Shown here: piece by piece, positions 23,315 through 34,277 of the stretch
Position numbering within the stretch: the first letter of the stretch is position 1
How the letters are laid out: each line of letters opens with the position of its first letter
Assembly: GCA_021234155.1 (NCBI GenBank)
Contig: JAJEKV010000002.1
Span: 39,111,841-39,175,840 of the forward strand
Source of the DNA: Isoetes taiwanensis
Taxonomy: Eukaryota; Streptophyta; Lycopodiopsida; Isoetales; Isoetaceae
DNA length: 64,000 nucleotides
Direction of reading: 5' to 3'
Notes under the pieces: model-generated
Told to the model about the DNA's origin: nothing
The model's input: only the letters and a program-made list of their open reading frames with translations
Databases searched by the model: none
Program-made: the position numbers and the translations under genes

Positions 23315-23656
23315 ATGTTTAACTTGGAAAGGTTCAACTATCTAATTCCTGCAGATGAGAAGCTATTGGACAAACTTGTTCAATATCTTAACCTGCCAGA
23401 AAATGCCCGGGCAAAGCATGTTTCAAAACCTGGCATTCAAAGCATCGAAGAGATATTGCAAAGTGCAGATATTGCAAAGTGCCGTATCAGCAAAGCTCAT
23501 GTCAGTATCACCAAAGCTCATATCAGGTGCTTAATCCATACTTGTGTAGAGACCAGTGAAGCTGGAGAGCACTATCCTGTATTCTTGTTCAACCCTGCAT
23601 ATAACAAAAGATATATGACTCCTAGACAACTTAGGCTAGAATTTCTGCTGACATAA
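23315..23656 (+). CDS. possible coding fragment, unknown protein
   Basis: An uninterrupted 113-codon frame starting at an ATG, with balanced composition. It is helix-rich at the N-terminus (DEKLLDKLVQYLNLPENARA), has a short internal duplication (ISKAHVSITKAHI), and ends in YPVFLFNPAYNKRYMTPRQL, which reads like real protein. I recognise no family. It lies about 300 bp beyond the 3' end of the minus-strand gene at 23965-26494, on the opposite strand. No introns, partner exons or promoter were identified. It may be a stranded exon or a small gene. Confidence 0.35.
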   Translation: MFNLERFNYLIPADEKLLDKLVQYLNLPENARAKHVSKPGIQSIEEILQSADIAKCRISKAHVSITKAHIRCLIHTCVETSEAGEHYPVFLFNPAYNKRYMTPRQLRLEFLLT

Positions 23657-23964
23657 ATACCTCAGTAGCCACTTCAGCCAATGCATGTGATTTGCAAGGG
23701 GTTGGTGAAGAAACATTTGAATGTCCAAGTCGGTAGGGAGAGTGCACTTCATGCCAGCATTTCTTCCGAGTTTCAGCTGAAAATAGAAAAAATTCTACTA
23801 ATTTTAATTCAAGAAGGCGGCATGGGATTCTGATACCAAAGATAATATATGGAAACAAATAAAACCTGCACATGGCCGGAATTAAGTGTGGAAGGAGACA
23901 ATTATATCGCCACCCATATCAAAATAACTTGTTTAACTTGCAATCACTGAAGCCATTTCCTTCC

Positions 23965-26494
23965 TTATGTGGTCCCTGCTACATGCATTAAAAAACGATT
24001 ATCACATAAATGACTGATAATACACAGGCTTTGAATATCAAAATCACTAGTACCTGATTTTGTTAACAGCTCAAGTTAACTACCCGATGCAACATAGCCA
24101 AATATGCTTCCTAACAATAAAAATTTGTATCAAATTCACAAACTACATAAGCATAAAACTTTACCTCTTTTTTAAGCATGATAGAATGGAATCAATTTCT
24201 AAAAAAGCCGAACCTTGAGTAATTGCCAACAGCGTGTCTGCTGATATCGCAAGAAGAGAAGTAACTCTTTCACTTGTAAACAGAACCTGCAGCACTGAAC
24301 CATTACAATTCCATGATGAGTGACCTGTACAAGGCCAAGCAATCTATCTGCTCATGCTAGATCTTACCCGACACAGAGGACTCGTCAACAGAACTCTTGT
24401 CCTGATAGTCTTCGGCGGAAAATTCAGGACTAGAAACAACATGAATAGCATAGCCACCATCTGAGAGCCAGAGTTTCCTCGCAGCTGGTCAAATATACAA
24501 TGTAAGAAAAGATAGCCGTGATTTGAAAATTCCATGAAAATTTAAGTTTGGCACAAAATCACACATACATGATTTGGATGGAATCTGGCTTGGCATCACT
24601 GCAACAGATGCAACCTGAAAAGGAACCTTCAGTGTCTCCATATGTAATCCAGCTACTCCTTCCAAATTCTCCCGTGCAAGTGTCGTTCTTCCAAAGGCCA
24701 AAATATTAACATTTCCAGAGGAATCAAGAACCAAGAAACTCCTTGGCGAGAGTGCTTGAATAGAAACTGCTTGGTGAGCCTTCCTAAGCTTATCCTTTGT
24801 GTGGAATGGTACAAAGGCAGAAGGTGTTCTAGGGTTTTCTTTCCAAAAGCTTAAATCTGATGATGACTTGGATGAACAATTCTCACCACCCTTTGTAGTT
24901 TGTTTAGTGTGCTCTCTTAATCCATCCTTGATTTTGCATTCTGCTGATTGTAAATGAATACCTCCTTCATTCCTTTGCAAGAGTTCATCTGCAAAACAAA
25001 CAAAAAAAATCAGCAACGTATTACACTATTAGGACATTAAGAGGAGAGAGCAAATAAACTGCCGATCTCACCGTCCCCACCATCCTGTTCATAATTACTA
25101 TTTCCATGTGCATCAATAATCTCTGCTAACTCTTCCATGGTTCCATTATTAGCACGAATCTGCTCGCAACACTGCAGGGACATGTGGTTGACCACTCTCT
25201 CGTACTTTTGCCTACCTCCTTGCATCTCAACCCCTTCACTTTTCTCATCCCACACCTCAGTCCCTTTATCTTTTAGGCTGTTCTCAGCTTCAATTGCACT
25301 TATGGCAGAATGAAATCCATTTAAGCCGTGGTTCCCAATCTTAGATAAAACAGCTGACTGTTTTTCTGCTAGAATTTCTCTATGAAGAATGCCGTTAGGG
25401 ATACCTCTGGGCTTCAACTGCCACCCTTTGTTCTCCATCTTGAAAAAACCTAAGATCATAGAATTGGCTCTCTCCTTACTTAAAAAGTCATCGTGCCTGT
25501 CAATACCAGAAGCTGTCCTGTCACAAGCTGCATTTGAGTGCTTAATGCTCTCCACGGTGCAAGTATTATGTCCGCCTATCAAGTCCTTATCTTTCCTTTT
25601 ACTTTGGCCTCTGGCAGGCTTGACCAGTGGTCGTAAAGGAAAAATTCGAACCCCACCCTTTTCACCAAGAAGCAGATGCTGAGGTGAGAGATATATTGAA
25701 TACACAGGAGAAACACAATCAACAACACGACATCTGTAAAGATGCAGACTATTTTGCTTGCTTTGTGAATGTTGAAATGAGCAGCCATTATTTGCCATGT
25801 TCTCCGTAATTTCAGCAGATCTCATCTTTGCAGCAAGAAGCCAGACCATTCCTTGTGAAGCAGAGTAGGCTGCAATAAAATTAACTGAAGCTGCAAGCTT
25901 TAGAGAAATACCGTGTGGAATATCCATACGAATGTTATAGCTTGTGTTTTTCAAGGAAAGGCTGCCCTTTTTGCACATATGGTGATAAAATGGATCTTCA
26001 TTATCCACCACAAAGGGAACCCTAGAAAACGAAGTATCACAAAACCATGCTTGAAAGTCGGTGCAAGAGCCTGCTTTACTTGGTGCTACAGTCAAAAACA
26101 GGTTACGGCTTCTAAAATCCTTTTCCCTGCCAGACGATTCAATAGTTTTCACAACGTCAGCCTCGACTGCCAACTGCCCAAAGCGAAAACCATGCTCATT
26201 GAGACCTACAAGCTGAGATGGCAACTTTATCTGAGCTTCCCCGTTAGATCTGGTCTCCCTTTCATCCTTCCGCTCTTGAAGAGACATGAAGCATGCATCT
26301 GTGCATGGTCCAGGAATTGAAACTTGGGGCAACTTCTGCAACTCCCAACACGGCGTTTGTGGCAGCAGTGACAAGAGCACACAGGATGAATCCGACAACA
26401 AAAATGCAGCAGCGGACAAATCACGAGGCTCTACCAGCGCCTTAACCACCTGGGCGGGCTGGGAATCCACTAAACACAGCTTACAAGCCTGCAT
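23965..26494 (-). CDS. conserved-looking beta-propeller-like plant protein, six exons, function unknown
   Basis: Inferred exons: 26494-25072, 24988-24569, 24484-24368, 24294-24214, 24110-24084 and about 23975-23965. All introns are GT-AG, phases match, and the total is 2079 nt including the stop, a multiple of three (about 692 codons). The ATG at 26494 opens MQACKLCLVDSQPAQVV. Repeated hydrophobic-strand segments (VYSIYLSPQHLLLGEKGGVR; SPRSFLVLDSSGNVNILAFG; ARKLWLSDGGYAIHVVS; ERVTSLLAISADTLLAITQ) look like blades of a WD40-type beta-propeller. A low-complexity acidic, charged region separates the two halves. No signal peptide or membrane helix is apparent. The terminal exons are small (27 and about 11 nt) and are the least certain part. 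This is the only gene-sized, unbroken host coding sequence I see in the window. Confidence 0.75.
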
Positions 26495-27690
26495 CCCATC
26501 CCTCTATTAACCCATTTCCATCATTCCCTCCACACTAAAACCTTGCCTATAACACTGTGCTACTCCAAATTCGTAGATCTGAGATTTGATATTGAAGGCC
26601 CAAAACAGCGATTTGAATGATTCACCTGTTTATTGCGCATCCGGCTATTATCGCCTAACGTCCTCTCCTCGCTCTGCCAAAACGCAGAAAACCAAAAAAA
26701 AAAAAACAGAGAAACATACTGTAAGGATGTAGTAAAAGGCTCGCCTTTGTTTCGGCCTTTTGCGTGTGAAGCACCGTCCAGATTGGATTGAAGGCGGATA
26801 AAATGTATTTGAACCGTCCAATACCTTCACTCGTGTCAATCCTCATCCCCAGCCTCAGCTTCTACCATGGGGACATTCTAAACAGAAAACTATAACACTA
26901 CAACACTACAACAATACCATGCAAATATTTGGGTCGATTTTTTTGTTGGAAGATTTGCTATATGTCGCCACGTGGCATACCAATACATCACGAAATAAAA
27001 AGGGGGAAGACAATTTCGCACCTGCTAACAGGTTACTACCGGTTACAACAATTTTTGATAGATTTTACACAGATGTTGCATAGCTGATTGTGGGATTTGA
27101 ACCCATGCATCATTCTATTTGCCATATATATAATGTGCAACTTAACAAACAAGATGTTATAGGGAGCCGGCAGTAGCTAACTAACCGGGAATGTATGACC
27201 GATTCGCTTACCCTAACAATATCATTGTTGGGAAATTTTACCCCCTTTCTTGTTGCCCTGTTTTGGGTTTGCTATGGCGCCTAGACACTAATGGGCCTCT
27301 GCCTCTTCTTCCGGGGCAAGATTTCTTCTTCTGTCGTCTCTTCTTTCTGTGAGCTCTGGCCATCTATTCTTGCATGGGCAGGTTCTAGCATTTTTTTGGC
27401 ATTTTTTCGTATTTTGGCATTGTGGTGCTCTGGATACCGCCAGATAGACCATATCCGAGAGCTAGTTGGAGTCTTGACTTGGTGTTTTTGTTCTGGGTTC
27501 TCACCATGGTTCCTGAATCTTGGTCACTTTTAGTGTTTCTTGTCTTCCTACTGGGACAGAATGATCAAGCTTTTCTGTTTTAGGTTCGCACAAGAGGCTT
27601 CCATTAGACAAGTAATTAAAAGTTAGGTTTATGCATTGCCAATCCATACAAACCATGGTTGTTGAAACTAAAGCTCTTCAGTATAATAGA
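26495..27690. other. upstream region of the minus-strand gene, then unassigned DNA
   Basis: 26495-26860 lies directly upstream of the start codon at 26494 and should hold its 5' leader and promoter. I see no convincing TATA box at a standard distance. Beyond it the DNA is AT-rich. A short phrase near 27087 (GGGATTTGAACCC) resembles a degenerate complement of a tRNA B box, but no tRNA fold accompanies it. Confidence 0.45.
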
Positions 27691-28059
27691 TCTGGAAAAT
27701 CAGTCTTCTCTTACAGCTCAAAAATAGATTGTCGTCTCCGTTGAAGTTGAGAAACCTAAATATGTATAATTAGAGTAAATAGATTAGATCTTTACTCTAT
27801 TATTTCAGTTTGTTGGATGATATTGTATTGCTATGTGCGGACCTCTTATGTATTGGGAAGGGGGTTAGAGAGCTAGGGCCATCGTAAATGATGTTCCTAG
27901 ATAGCCTCATCAGTACCCAATAAATGCGGCCTGTGCATAGGAACCCGCCTGGCTGTAGGTGGCAGGGTTAGACTGGCTGACAAAGAAGGCTTGTCTAGCT
28001 ACAGTTGATCCCTCTAGTGCGTAGCGACGGCCGGGGAACATTGTGGGCTCGGCCTAATA

Positions 28060-29520
28060 GCTTGCCACTGAGTGAGGGCAAAGTATGGGCTCGACACCTC
28101 ATAGGTGATGTGTCGCCTCAGTGGGGTTCAAGTCATAGATGAGCAGTGATTCTCTAGCCCACCTGTAGTTGGCATGGACCTTTTGGAGGGGAGTGATCCC
28201 CTCCTGTCTCATCGGATCTGGGGAGATGCAATCCAGGAGTAGTCCCTCTGACTATGCACTCGGCAGGCTACGGTCACATCATCCCCAATACTTTTCAGCC
28301 TATCTGCAAAGTATGCGCAGGAGGGGCGGGTGGAGTAGACTACCCAACAGTAATGTTCTTATCCCAGCCAAATCCATTTACCATGAATTCTGTCTGCATT
28401 GACTTCTGGAGACCCCAAGCCGTCAGTCGATTCCCATGGGTCTGAGCATGGGTAGGATTTTCCCTTGTTGATATTGTTGTTGTTCTTGTATCTGCTAGGA
28501 TATAATGATGTTATGGTGATACACCCTTCGAGGTGGTTACATATTTGATGTGATGTGATGTGATGGTTTGTGCTTATGTTTATGCGCTTCCGATCCCGAG
28601 GGAGATGGGATCGATGACACGTCTAGGGAAGGGTGCCCACTATCAGCGCAGTGCCCAGCTACTGCGCGGCTCAATTCCGCACTCTTGCCCACTGATCCCG
28701 CAGCCCTATCCCCCTGTATTGCGCATACCTTGCCCTTCAACTGTGTGTAACTTTCTCCACCAATGTCGGATTGACACGTGGATTAGTGCATTTGAAAGCC
28801 CTCTTCAAGAGCTTTCTTTTCATATGCGTTGACACTGCAGTCTCCTCAGGAATCCTCAAAAACAATTGATGGTTACTTGGTGCACAGTGGATGGGCAATT
28901 GGTGCGGGGAGATGGGCAGGCAACCTACCCTACTTTCAAGGCTCGTAACTTCTTCTCAGGAACTCCAAATCTGATTTTTTTTTTTCAGCGATAGACAGGT
29001 GAGCTCGTCCTCTTTCGAATGATGTCTCATTTGTCCAAAATTGATGCAGGAATCTAGAGTTACGAAAGTTCTAAGATCAACTGCGGGATATATGGGCACC
29101 CTCCCCTATTCTTCCCCGTCGGGTTCTTGCTCACTATCAAGAGCCTGATGATAGGTAGACGGCCTCGTGTTAACGGCCTTGCGCTGACAGGAGGGATGAA
29201 CTCTAGTTCTATACGTGCGAGGCATCGTATACGAGCAGGGGACATCACAATGATATCAGAGCAATGATCTTGGTTGACTAAGATGGCCTAAGAACAAGCA
29301 CTGGCCATTTCCTAGTAGTACAAACATCCTAGATATTTAGTCTTGAAGTTGAAATTCCAAGTAAGAGCACGGAATAGTGGGAGAATTGTTTTTTTCCATC
29401 ATTGTATAAGCAGTTAGCTAGGAATATATAGTAATTATGAGCTTGAGTTCTTATAGAATCTAAAAATTTTGGCCATCAGGGATGCAACTACTCACGCAGA
29501 TAAATTAAGGGCAAAAAAAG
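28060..29520. other. non-coding part of repeat R copy A and unassigned DNA
   Basis: Holds a (GATGT)n microsatellite at 28547-28566 and no recognisable protein motif. It has no counterpart in copy B, where the corresponding stretch is shorter, so it may be an extra insertion. Confidence 0.45.
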
Positions 29521-29525
29521 GGGCC

Positions 29526-29597
29526 ACTACTCACGCCGTGCAGCCAGCACCCGACTAAGAATCTCAGTCGGCCTCTTGGTGCACGCTTTTGAGTAGT
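29526..29597. repeat. 72 bp foldback module, copy 1
   Basis: Begins ACTACTCACGCCGTGC and ends GCACGCTTTTGAGTAGT; the two arms are imperfect inverted repeats. An inner pair CGACT/AGTCG extends the fold. It is the most diverged of the four copies. Confidence 0.7.
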
Positions 29598-29907
29598 TGA
29601 CGGTTGACTTTTTTTTGTCAAAATGATTTGAACCCTTAACTCTTGGCAAAAATTCCATGACCTTATTATAGTATAGTAATATAATAATGGTTAGCTAACT
29701 TTCATTATTGTACAAAATATAGGAAATTTTAAAATAAGAAAGGGATTTGAACCTTTCACTTCTTGACTCCCAGCCAACTGTACTTACCATTTGAACTAGC
29801 CTAATGATGATGTAGTTTTTTATGCACGTTTGTCTATTAAGCAAGATATATAATTCTCTTAGGATTTAAAAAGCATTTGAACCTTCAATATGACTAAACA
29901 AACCTCT

Positions 29908-29979
29908 AGTACTCACGCCGTGCGCCAGGATCCTGACTGAAAATCTTACTCAGGACTGTGGCGCACGTCGTGAGTAGCT
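29908..29979. repeat. 72 bp foldback module, copy 2
   Basis: AGTACTCACGCCGTGCGCCA at the left pairs with TGGCGCACGTCGTGAGTAGCT at the right, and an inner CCTGA/TCAGG pair continues the stem. It sits in repeat R copy A upstream of the TRIM insertion. Confidence 0.8.
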
Positions 29980-30087
29980 GACCCTTGATCTACCCCAAAA
30001 CTACCCCAAATTGAGCAAACAAGGGTGTTTTCGGGCTCTGCTCACCGAGTAGAGCAAGAAAATTCCCTCACTTCATCAGTTTGGCGA

Positions 30088-30244
30088 TTTAACGGGCCCA
30101 TGGTAGACTGCTCGAGTATTCGAACCTTGAATGTGCCTGTGGGGCGTTCCCGAGACACCGGCATAATGGGTAGAAGCGACTACTCATAAATGTCTAGACG
30201 GTTTTGCCCAGTTGGCTAAGGGCATGTCGGTTAGGAACGTTACA
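30088..30244 (+). repeat. TRIM 5' LTR
   Basis: 157 bp. It matches 32857-33014 throughout, with a few substitutions and one single-base indel. It contains TTGCCCAGTTGG at 30204-30215, close to the A box of tRNA promoters. Confidence 0.9.
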
Positions 30245-30246
30245 GT

Positions 30247-30258
30247 TGGTATCAGAGC
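30247..30258 (+). promoter_or_regulatory. TRIM primer-binding site (tRNA-Met)
   Basis: TGGTATCAGAGC, the standard plant LTR-element primer site complementary to the 3' end of initiator tRNA-Met, two bases after the LTR end. Confidence 0.9.
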
Positions 30259-30406
30259 AGGTCTCGAGTTCGAGTCTCCATGGGTGCCTATATGCATGGG
30301 TAATTTGCAAAGACTTGATAATCATTGTGACATGGTATAGCCTTGGATGCTCGAGGACGAGCATAATTCTAGTGGAAGAGACTGTAACGGGCCCATGGTA
30401 GACCGC

Positions 30407-32798
30407 CAGGGATGCTCTTAAGGGCGAAATTTCGCAAAAATGCTATATTTCAATGGTCTTATGATTTTGGCACACGAATGTTGAGTAGGGTCGGTTTGAA
30501 ATAAAAAAATGGAAATTAGCCACCACCTATACGAAAAAAAAATCCCGCCACTAAGTTGTTCGCCCTTCGTGCTAAACGGCAAATCTGATATTTCGCCTTA
30601 CTTACGATCCTTGTTATAGATTCAAAAATAGATTCGCCTCACTTTCGATCTTTCTTACAGATCCAATTTCAAGAATCGCCTCTTAACATTAGGTATGTTT
30701 CTAGTTTTTCTAGTTTTCTTGAATGGCCTAATTGCATTTGATTTGCTAGAATCAGATGCATTAAAGAGGATTTGAGCTTCTTGATCTACAGGCTAGAATC
30801 TTTTAAAGATGAATCGCTTCAGGTTATCTTGTTTCAGAATTTACTTTGCAAGAATTTATTTTAGGATTTAACAATCCTAAAGTACATGATTTAGATATGA
30901 AAATATTATCTTCCAAATAGCACCACGGCTTTTCCATGTGGTTCCTAAAATGCAGAATGGGCTTACATCTAGCAAACGTTTGCCTGCTGCAACTGCATTA
31001 TACTTCAAAGCAGTAAATCTTGCAGTAATCATATGAAACAACTGGTTGTACAAACGTTATTTGGAGGTTTTAAAACGGTTCTTTGAAAGTTATTTGAAAC
31101 AACTGAGTGCTCGGAATGGAGAGAAAGCAACCATAATTAGAACGGTTCTATCATTGTTGTTTTCCAGATTATTATAATATTTGGTTGAATGCCTTTCTCC
31201 GTTTTGTGGCACCTACCTAATAAGGCATTCTCATAGTAAAGAATGAGAATGAGAATGATTTTTTATCGTCCACTGAGGCCCAAGGAGTAGGCTTGGTCTT
31301 AAAAACTAGGATCCTGCTCTCTTCTTTTGCAATTGCCAGCAAAACACTTCTTCTATGAACTAAAAAATCATAATTCTAATCATGCCTTTGTGTGCATTTG
31401 TATTTCAGGACCAGTTCTTACCAAGCTTCATTCCAATATGACAAAGGGAATTCTGTCATTCTTCAGACCATGCAACAAAGATGTGGCCAGTTCTAGTAGT
31501 AGTGCGCAACAATGTGAAAATGGTTCTTTGAACGGGGTTGATAAGTTCTATGATGCAGCAGCCAATACAAATGAGGATATTATCATTGTAAATGTGGATT
31601 GTGATGCACAACAAGTCACACTTGATGCAAATGGCAACCGGGTTGAGGATGACCAAGAAAACCTTGCCCATTCCACATTTGATGCAGATAACAATCGGGT
31701 TGAAGATGACCAAGAAAACCTTTTCCATCCCGATAAACCTGCACAAATTAGCAAAGGCAGTAAAAGAAAAAGGAAATCAGATCAATGGGTTAGTGGAAGA
31801 GAGTTCAAAGATCATTGGGTTAGAGACTTTCCATTCATAGAGCCACTGGATGAGAAAGACGAGCATGGATTTCCACAGAAAAAAACTAGAGCAAGGTGTA
31901 CAGCATGCTCATGGAAGTTAGGCCACCACGTTCAATTGAAGTTGGATACTATAGAGAAGCATGCAGGTAAAATATATGAGAAGAAGATGGTCGATGGGAA
32001 GGAAACAAATGTGCAAAGATGGAAAACGAAGGAAGAGTGTAGGCATTTGCAAAACGTGGAAGCATATAAAAAAGAGTTGGAAAGGATCAAAATCATAAAG
32101 GTATCTCCCATTAGAAGTTTTTTACAAAAGCTTGCAAATAAGAGTTTGCAAGGAAAGATAGTGCTTGACTACAAGCGTTTTTCCATGTCTTGAAGCGAGG
32201 TAGACCTATGATGATTATCCTCAAAGAAAAAGACATCTTGGAATTGCAGTCCATTCCTAACTTTCCCAAATCACATTGGTCGAAACAAAGTGGATGGATG
32301 TTTGCGGATTGTATTGATGAAGTGCTAAAGGAAGATTTGTGTGAGGAGCTACGTAGGTGTGATTACTTTGCCTTCTCTCTAGACGAAGCTACTGCAAAAG
32401 ACAACTCTTCATGGTTGTGTATGACCGTATATTATGTGAAAAACTTTGTTAGGTGTGCCCGCTACTTGGAATCACACGTCTACAATCAAATGCAAATGCA
32501 GAGAATATTTATGTGATAGCTCAAGATAGCTTTGATACAATCTTGGGGTTGTCTGCAGTTGACATTGCAAAGAAACTTGTTTGCATCGGCCTAGATGGTT
32601 GCTCTGTTATGCAAGGATGCCGAAATGGCCTCAGTGTGAAAATCCAAACAAGCTTGGCACCTTATGCACTTGGCATCCATTGCATGGCACATAGAATGAA
32701 CTTGGCATATAAGATTGTTGACACGTTTGAGTGTGTCAACAAGTTTGAGAAATTAATAAAGGAGACTTTAAGCCTTTAATGAGTATGAGTATGCAAAA
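30407..32798 (+). mobile_element. hAT element inserted in the TRIM, right end lost
   Basis: The left end reads CAGGGATGCTCTTAAGGG, like Ac/hAT termini that begin CAGGGATG, directly after the interrupted LTR text TAGACCGC. The body carries a hAT-type transposase gene (31438-32779). The expected right terminus, complementary to CAGGGATGC, and the second 8 bp duplication are missing. The sequence passes at about 32798 straight into LTR text (GAGTATTCGAACC), so the right end was deleted. Confidence 0.6.
31438..32779 (+). pseudogene. hAT transposase, zinc-finger type, truncated
   Basis: The first frame, starting at the ATG of MTKGILSFFRP (31438), runs to 32193. It has an acidic N-terminus with a duplicated RVEDDQENL phrase, a basic stretch (KRKRKSDQW), and a zinc-finger-like segment CTACSWKLGHHVQLKLDTIEKH. 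A frameshift just before 32190 leads to KRGRPMMI and then FAFSLDEATAKDNSSWLCM, with DE typical of the transposase core. A second shift near 32460 leads to VCIGLDGCSVMQG and LGIHCMAHRMNLAYKIV, the core region with the conserved Cys/His pair of hAT transposases. The C-terminal dimerisation domain is absent. It resembles the ZNF862/ZBED-like branch of hAT proteins; not functional as it stands. Confidence 0.8.
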
Positions 32799-32856
32799 TG
32801 AGTATTCGAACCTTGAATGGATGCTCGAGGACGAGCATAATTCTAGTGGAAGAGAC

Positions 32857-33014
32857 TGTAACGGGCCCATGGTAGACCACTCGAGTATTCGAACCTTGAA
32901 TGTGCCTGTGGGGCGTTCATGAGACACTGGCATAAATGGGTAGAAGCGACTACTCATAAACGTCTAGACGGTTTTGCCCAGTTGGTTAAGGGCATGTCGG
33001 TTAGGAACGTTACA
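32857..33014 (+). repeat. TRIM 3' LTR
   Basis: 158 bp LTR from TGTAACGGGCCC to GTTAGGAACGTTACA, complete, preceded by the purine tract AGTGGAAGAGAC. It is followed by repeat R sequence. Confidence 0.9.
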
Positions 33015-33025
33015 AAACATGTTGT

Positions 33026-33097
33026 CAGTACTCATGCCATGTGCCATGAGCACAACTGAGAATCTCACTCGGGCCTGTGGCACACGTCGTGAGTAGT
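33026..33097. repeat. 72 bp foldback module, copy 3
   Basis: CAGTACTCATGCCATGTGCCA ... TGGCACACGTCGTGAGTAG. Relative to copy 2 one arm reads GTGCCA for GCGCCA and the other TGGCAC for TGGCGC, a matched pair of changes that keeps the stem. Confidence 0.8.
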
Positions 33098-33251
33098 AAA
33101 AAATTTGAACCTTCATAACTTGAAATTTGTTGTAATAGGACATTTGACAGTCTAGAACTCATTTATGACCTTAAATTAGGTTAGAAAGTTAAATCCCATG
33201 TCACAATAACCAAAATTTCCCAAACCCTAAAAGTTTCAAAACTAGGGTTTG

Positions 33252-33270
33252 TTTATAAATAGAAGCATAC
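33252..33270 (+). promoter_or_regulatory. candidate TATA box of repeat R copy A
   Basis: TTTATAAATAGAAGCATAC, identical at 43633 in copy B although the surroundings have diverged. The form TATAAATA is a strong plant TATA box. Confidence 0.55.
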
Positions 33271-33491
33271 TCCATTAGGACCTCAGCATAGCAACCCAAG
33301 ACCAAGTATTGGTACACCACCTCTGCTCATGTTAAAGGCGTAAACATTGACCTAATTTGTTGTCTTGCCAATACAGTTTCATTTAGCTGACATATTGACA
33401 GTTCCTATTGCTAGGAGATCTAGAAAGGAGCTAGAGTTTAGAGCTGCCCAAGTCACTCCACGTGTAGAGTATTGGACACACACCTCCCCCC

Positions 33492-33492
<1 letters not shown>

Positions 33493-33522
<30 letters not shown>
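33493..33522. repeat. A30 homopolymer
   Basis: Thirty consecutive A following a run of C. Copy B has a C run and no A run at the matching place (43946), so the tract expanded after duplication or is a small insertion. Confidence 0.8.
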
Positions 33523-33527
<5 letters not shown>

Positions 33528-34277
33528 TAAGATCTTAGAGTATGTCCCAAACATCATGAAGGCTTCGTAAAACAAAGCTCAGTTCATGCCAGACCCCCTG
33601 TCTTGATGTTCATAGACTTCAAGGCTATGGATATGTCTCTATTAATGCTACCCGAGCCATACCCTCGCTTAGAGAGCCCAACATGTTGTAGGTGAGCCTT
33701 TGAACCAACCATTGACCTGAGCCCTTAAACTCTAGGATATAGGAGCATTTGCTTTTGAAATACAAGGCCAGACCCACAGAAGAGAAAGAGGCACAACTTC
33801 TTGAAGACATTGAAGACTCAGACAACGTACTGACAGACAAGAGAGGAGACTGAAAAGGCAGACCCAAGAGAGGGAAGCACAATGGTAACCATCTCCACCA
33901 ACAAAACGAGTAGCGCAAGACACCACCGGCCTATCATCAATCTTCATAGAATGGAAAGAATATTGGATAATCAACGACATAAAAAATCTTCTGGATTGTC
34001 AAGCTCCCGGCTATCACATCCACGTGCCCACATCAAAATGAGGATCTCGACCCCTTCACCGACTCGACGTACACGAGTTTCAAAAGGAAGAACGCAAGGT
34101 AGAAATATACAGGTGTAGGAGTATCATAGCTACCGGGAACAAGTTCCGAACTTGGTTCCCGTTCCCAAGGGTCCAGAGTTCCGGGAACTCTTAGCCAAGT
34201 TCCCACAACGTCTGCTACCGGGAACTACGTTCCGGACGAAGTTCCCATAGATGGGAACTTGAGTTCCCGGTAGCAAA

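Larger units (their letters stand above)
30088..33014 (+). mobile_element. TRIM retrotransposon, rearranged, carrying a hAT insertion
   Basis: Two LTRs of 157 and 158 bp (30088-30244 and 32857-33014) are near-identical and bounded by TGTAACG...CGTTACA; the first LTR starts TTTAACG by one change. After the 5' LTR comes the primer-binding site TGGTATCAGAGC (30247-30258, complementary to initiator tRNA-Met), a 124 bp internal region without an ORF, and a purine-rich AGTGGAAGAGAC (30371-30382). A 3' LTR begins at 30383 but is broken at about 30404 by a hAT element. At 32799-32856 an LTR piece is fused to the internal end before the second complete LTR. LTR size and lack of coding match terminal-repeat retrotransposons in miniature, which rely on enzymes from other elements. 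Confidence 0.85.

Noticed and set aside
25389..26320. Plus-strand ORFs opposite the 23965-26494 gene
   Set aside because: Shorter antisense shadows of a long minus-strand exon with splice-consistent structure.
27080..27110. Possible tRNA or SINE relic (GGGATTTGAACCC)
   Set aside because: Only a degenerate B-box complement is present; there is no A box, cloverleaf or poly(A). Similar phrases at 29741 also lack structure.
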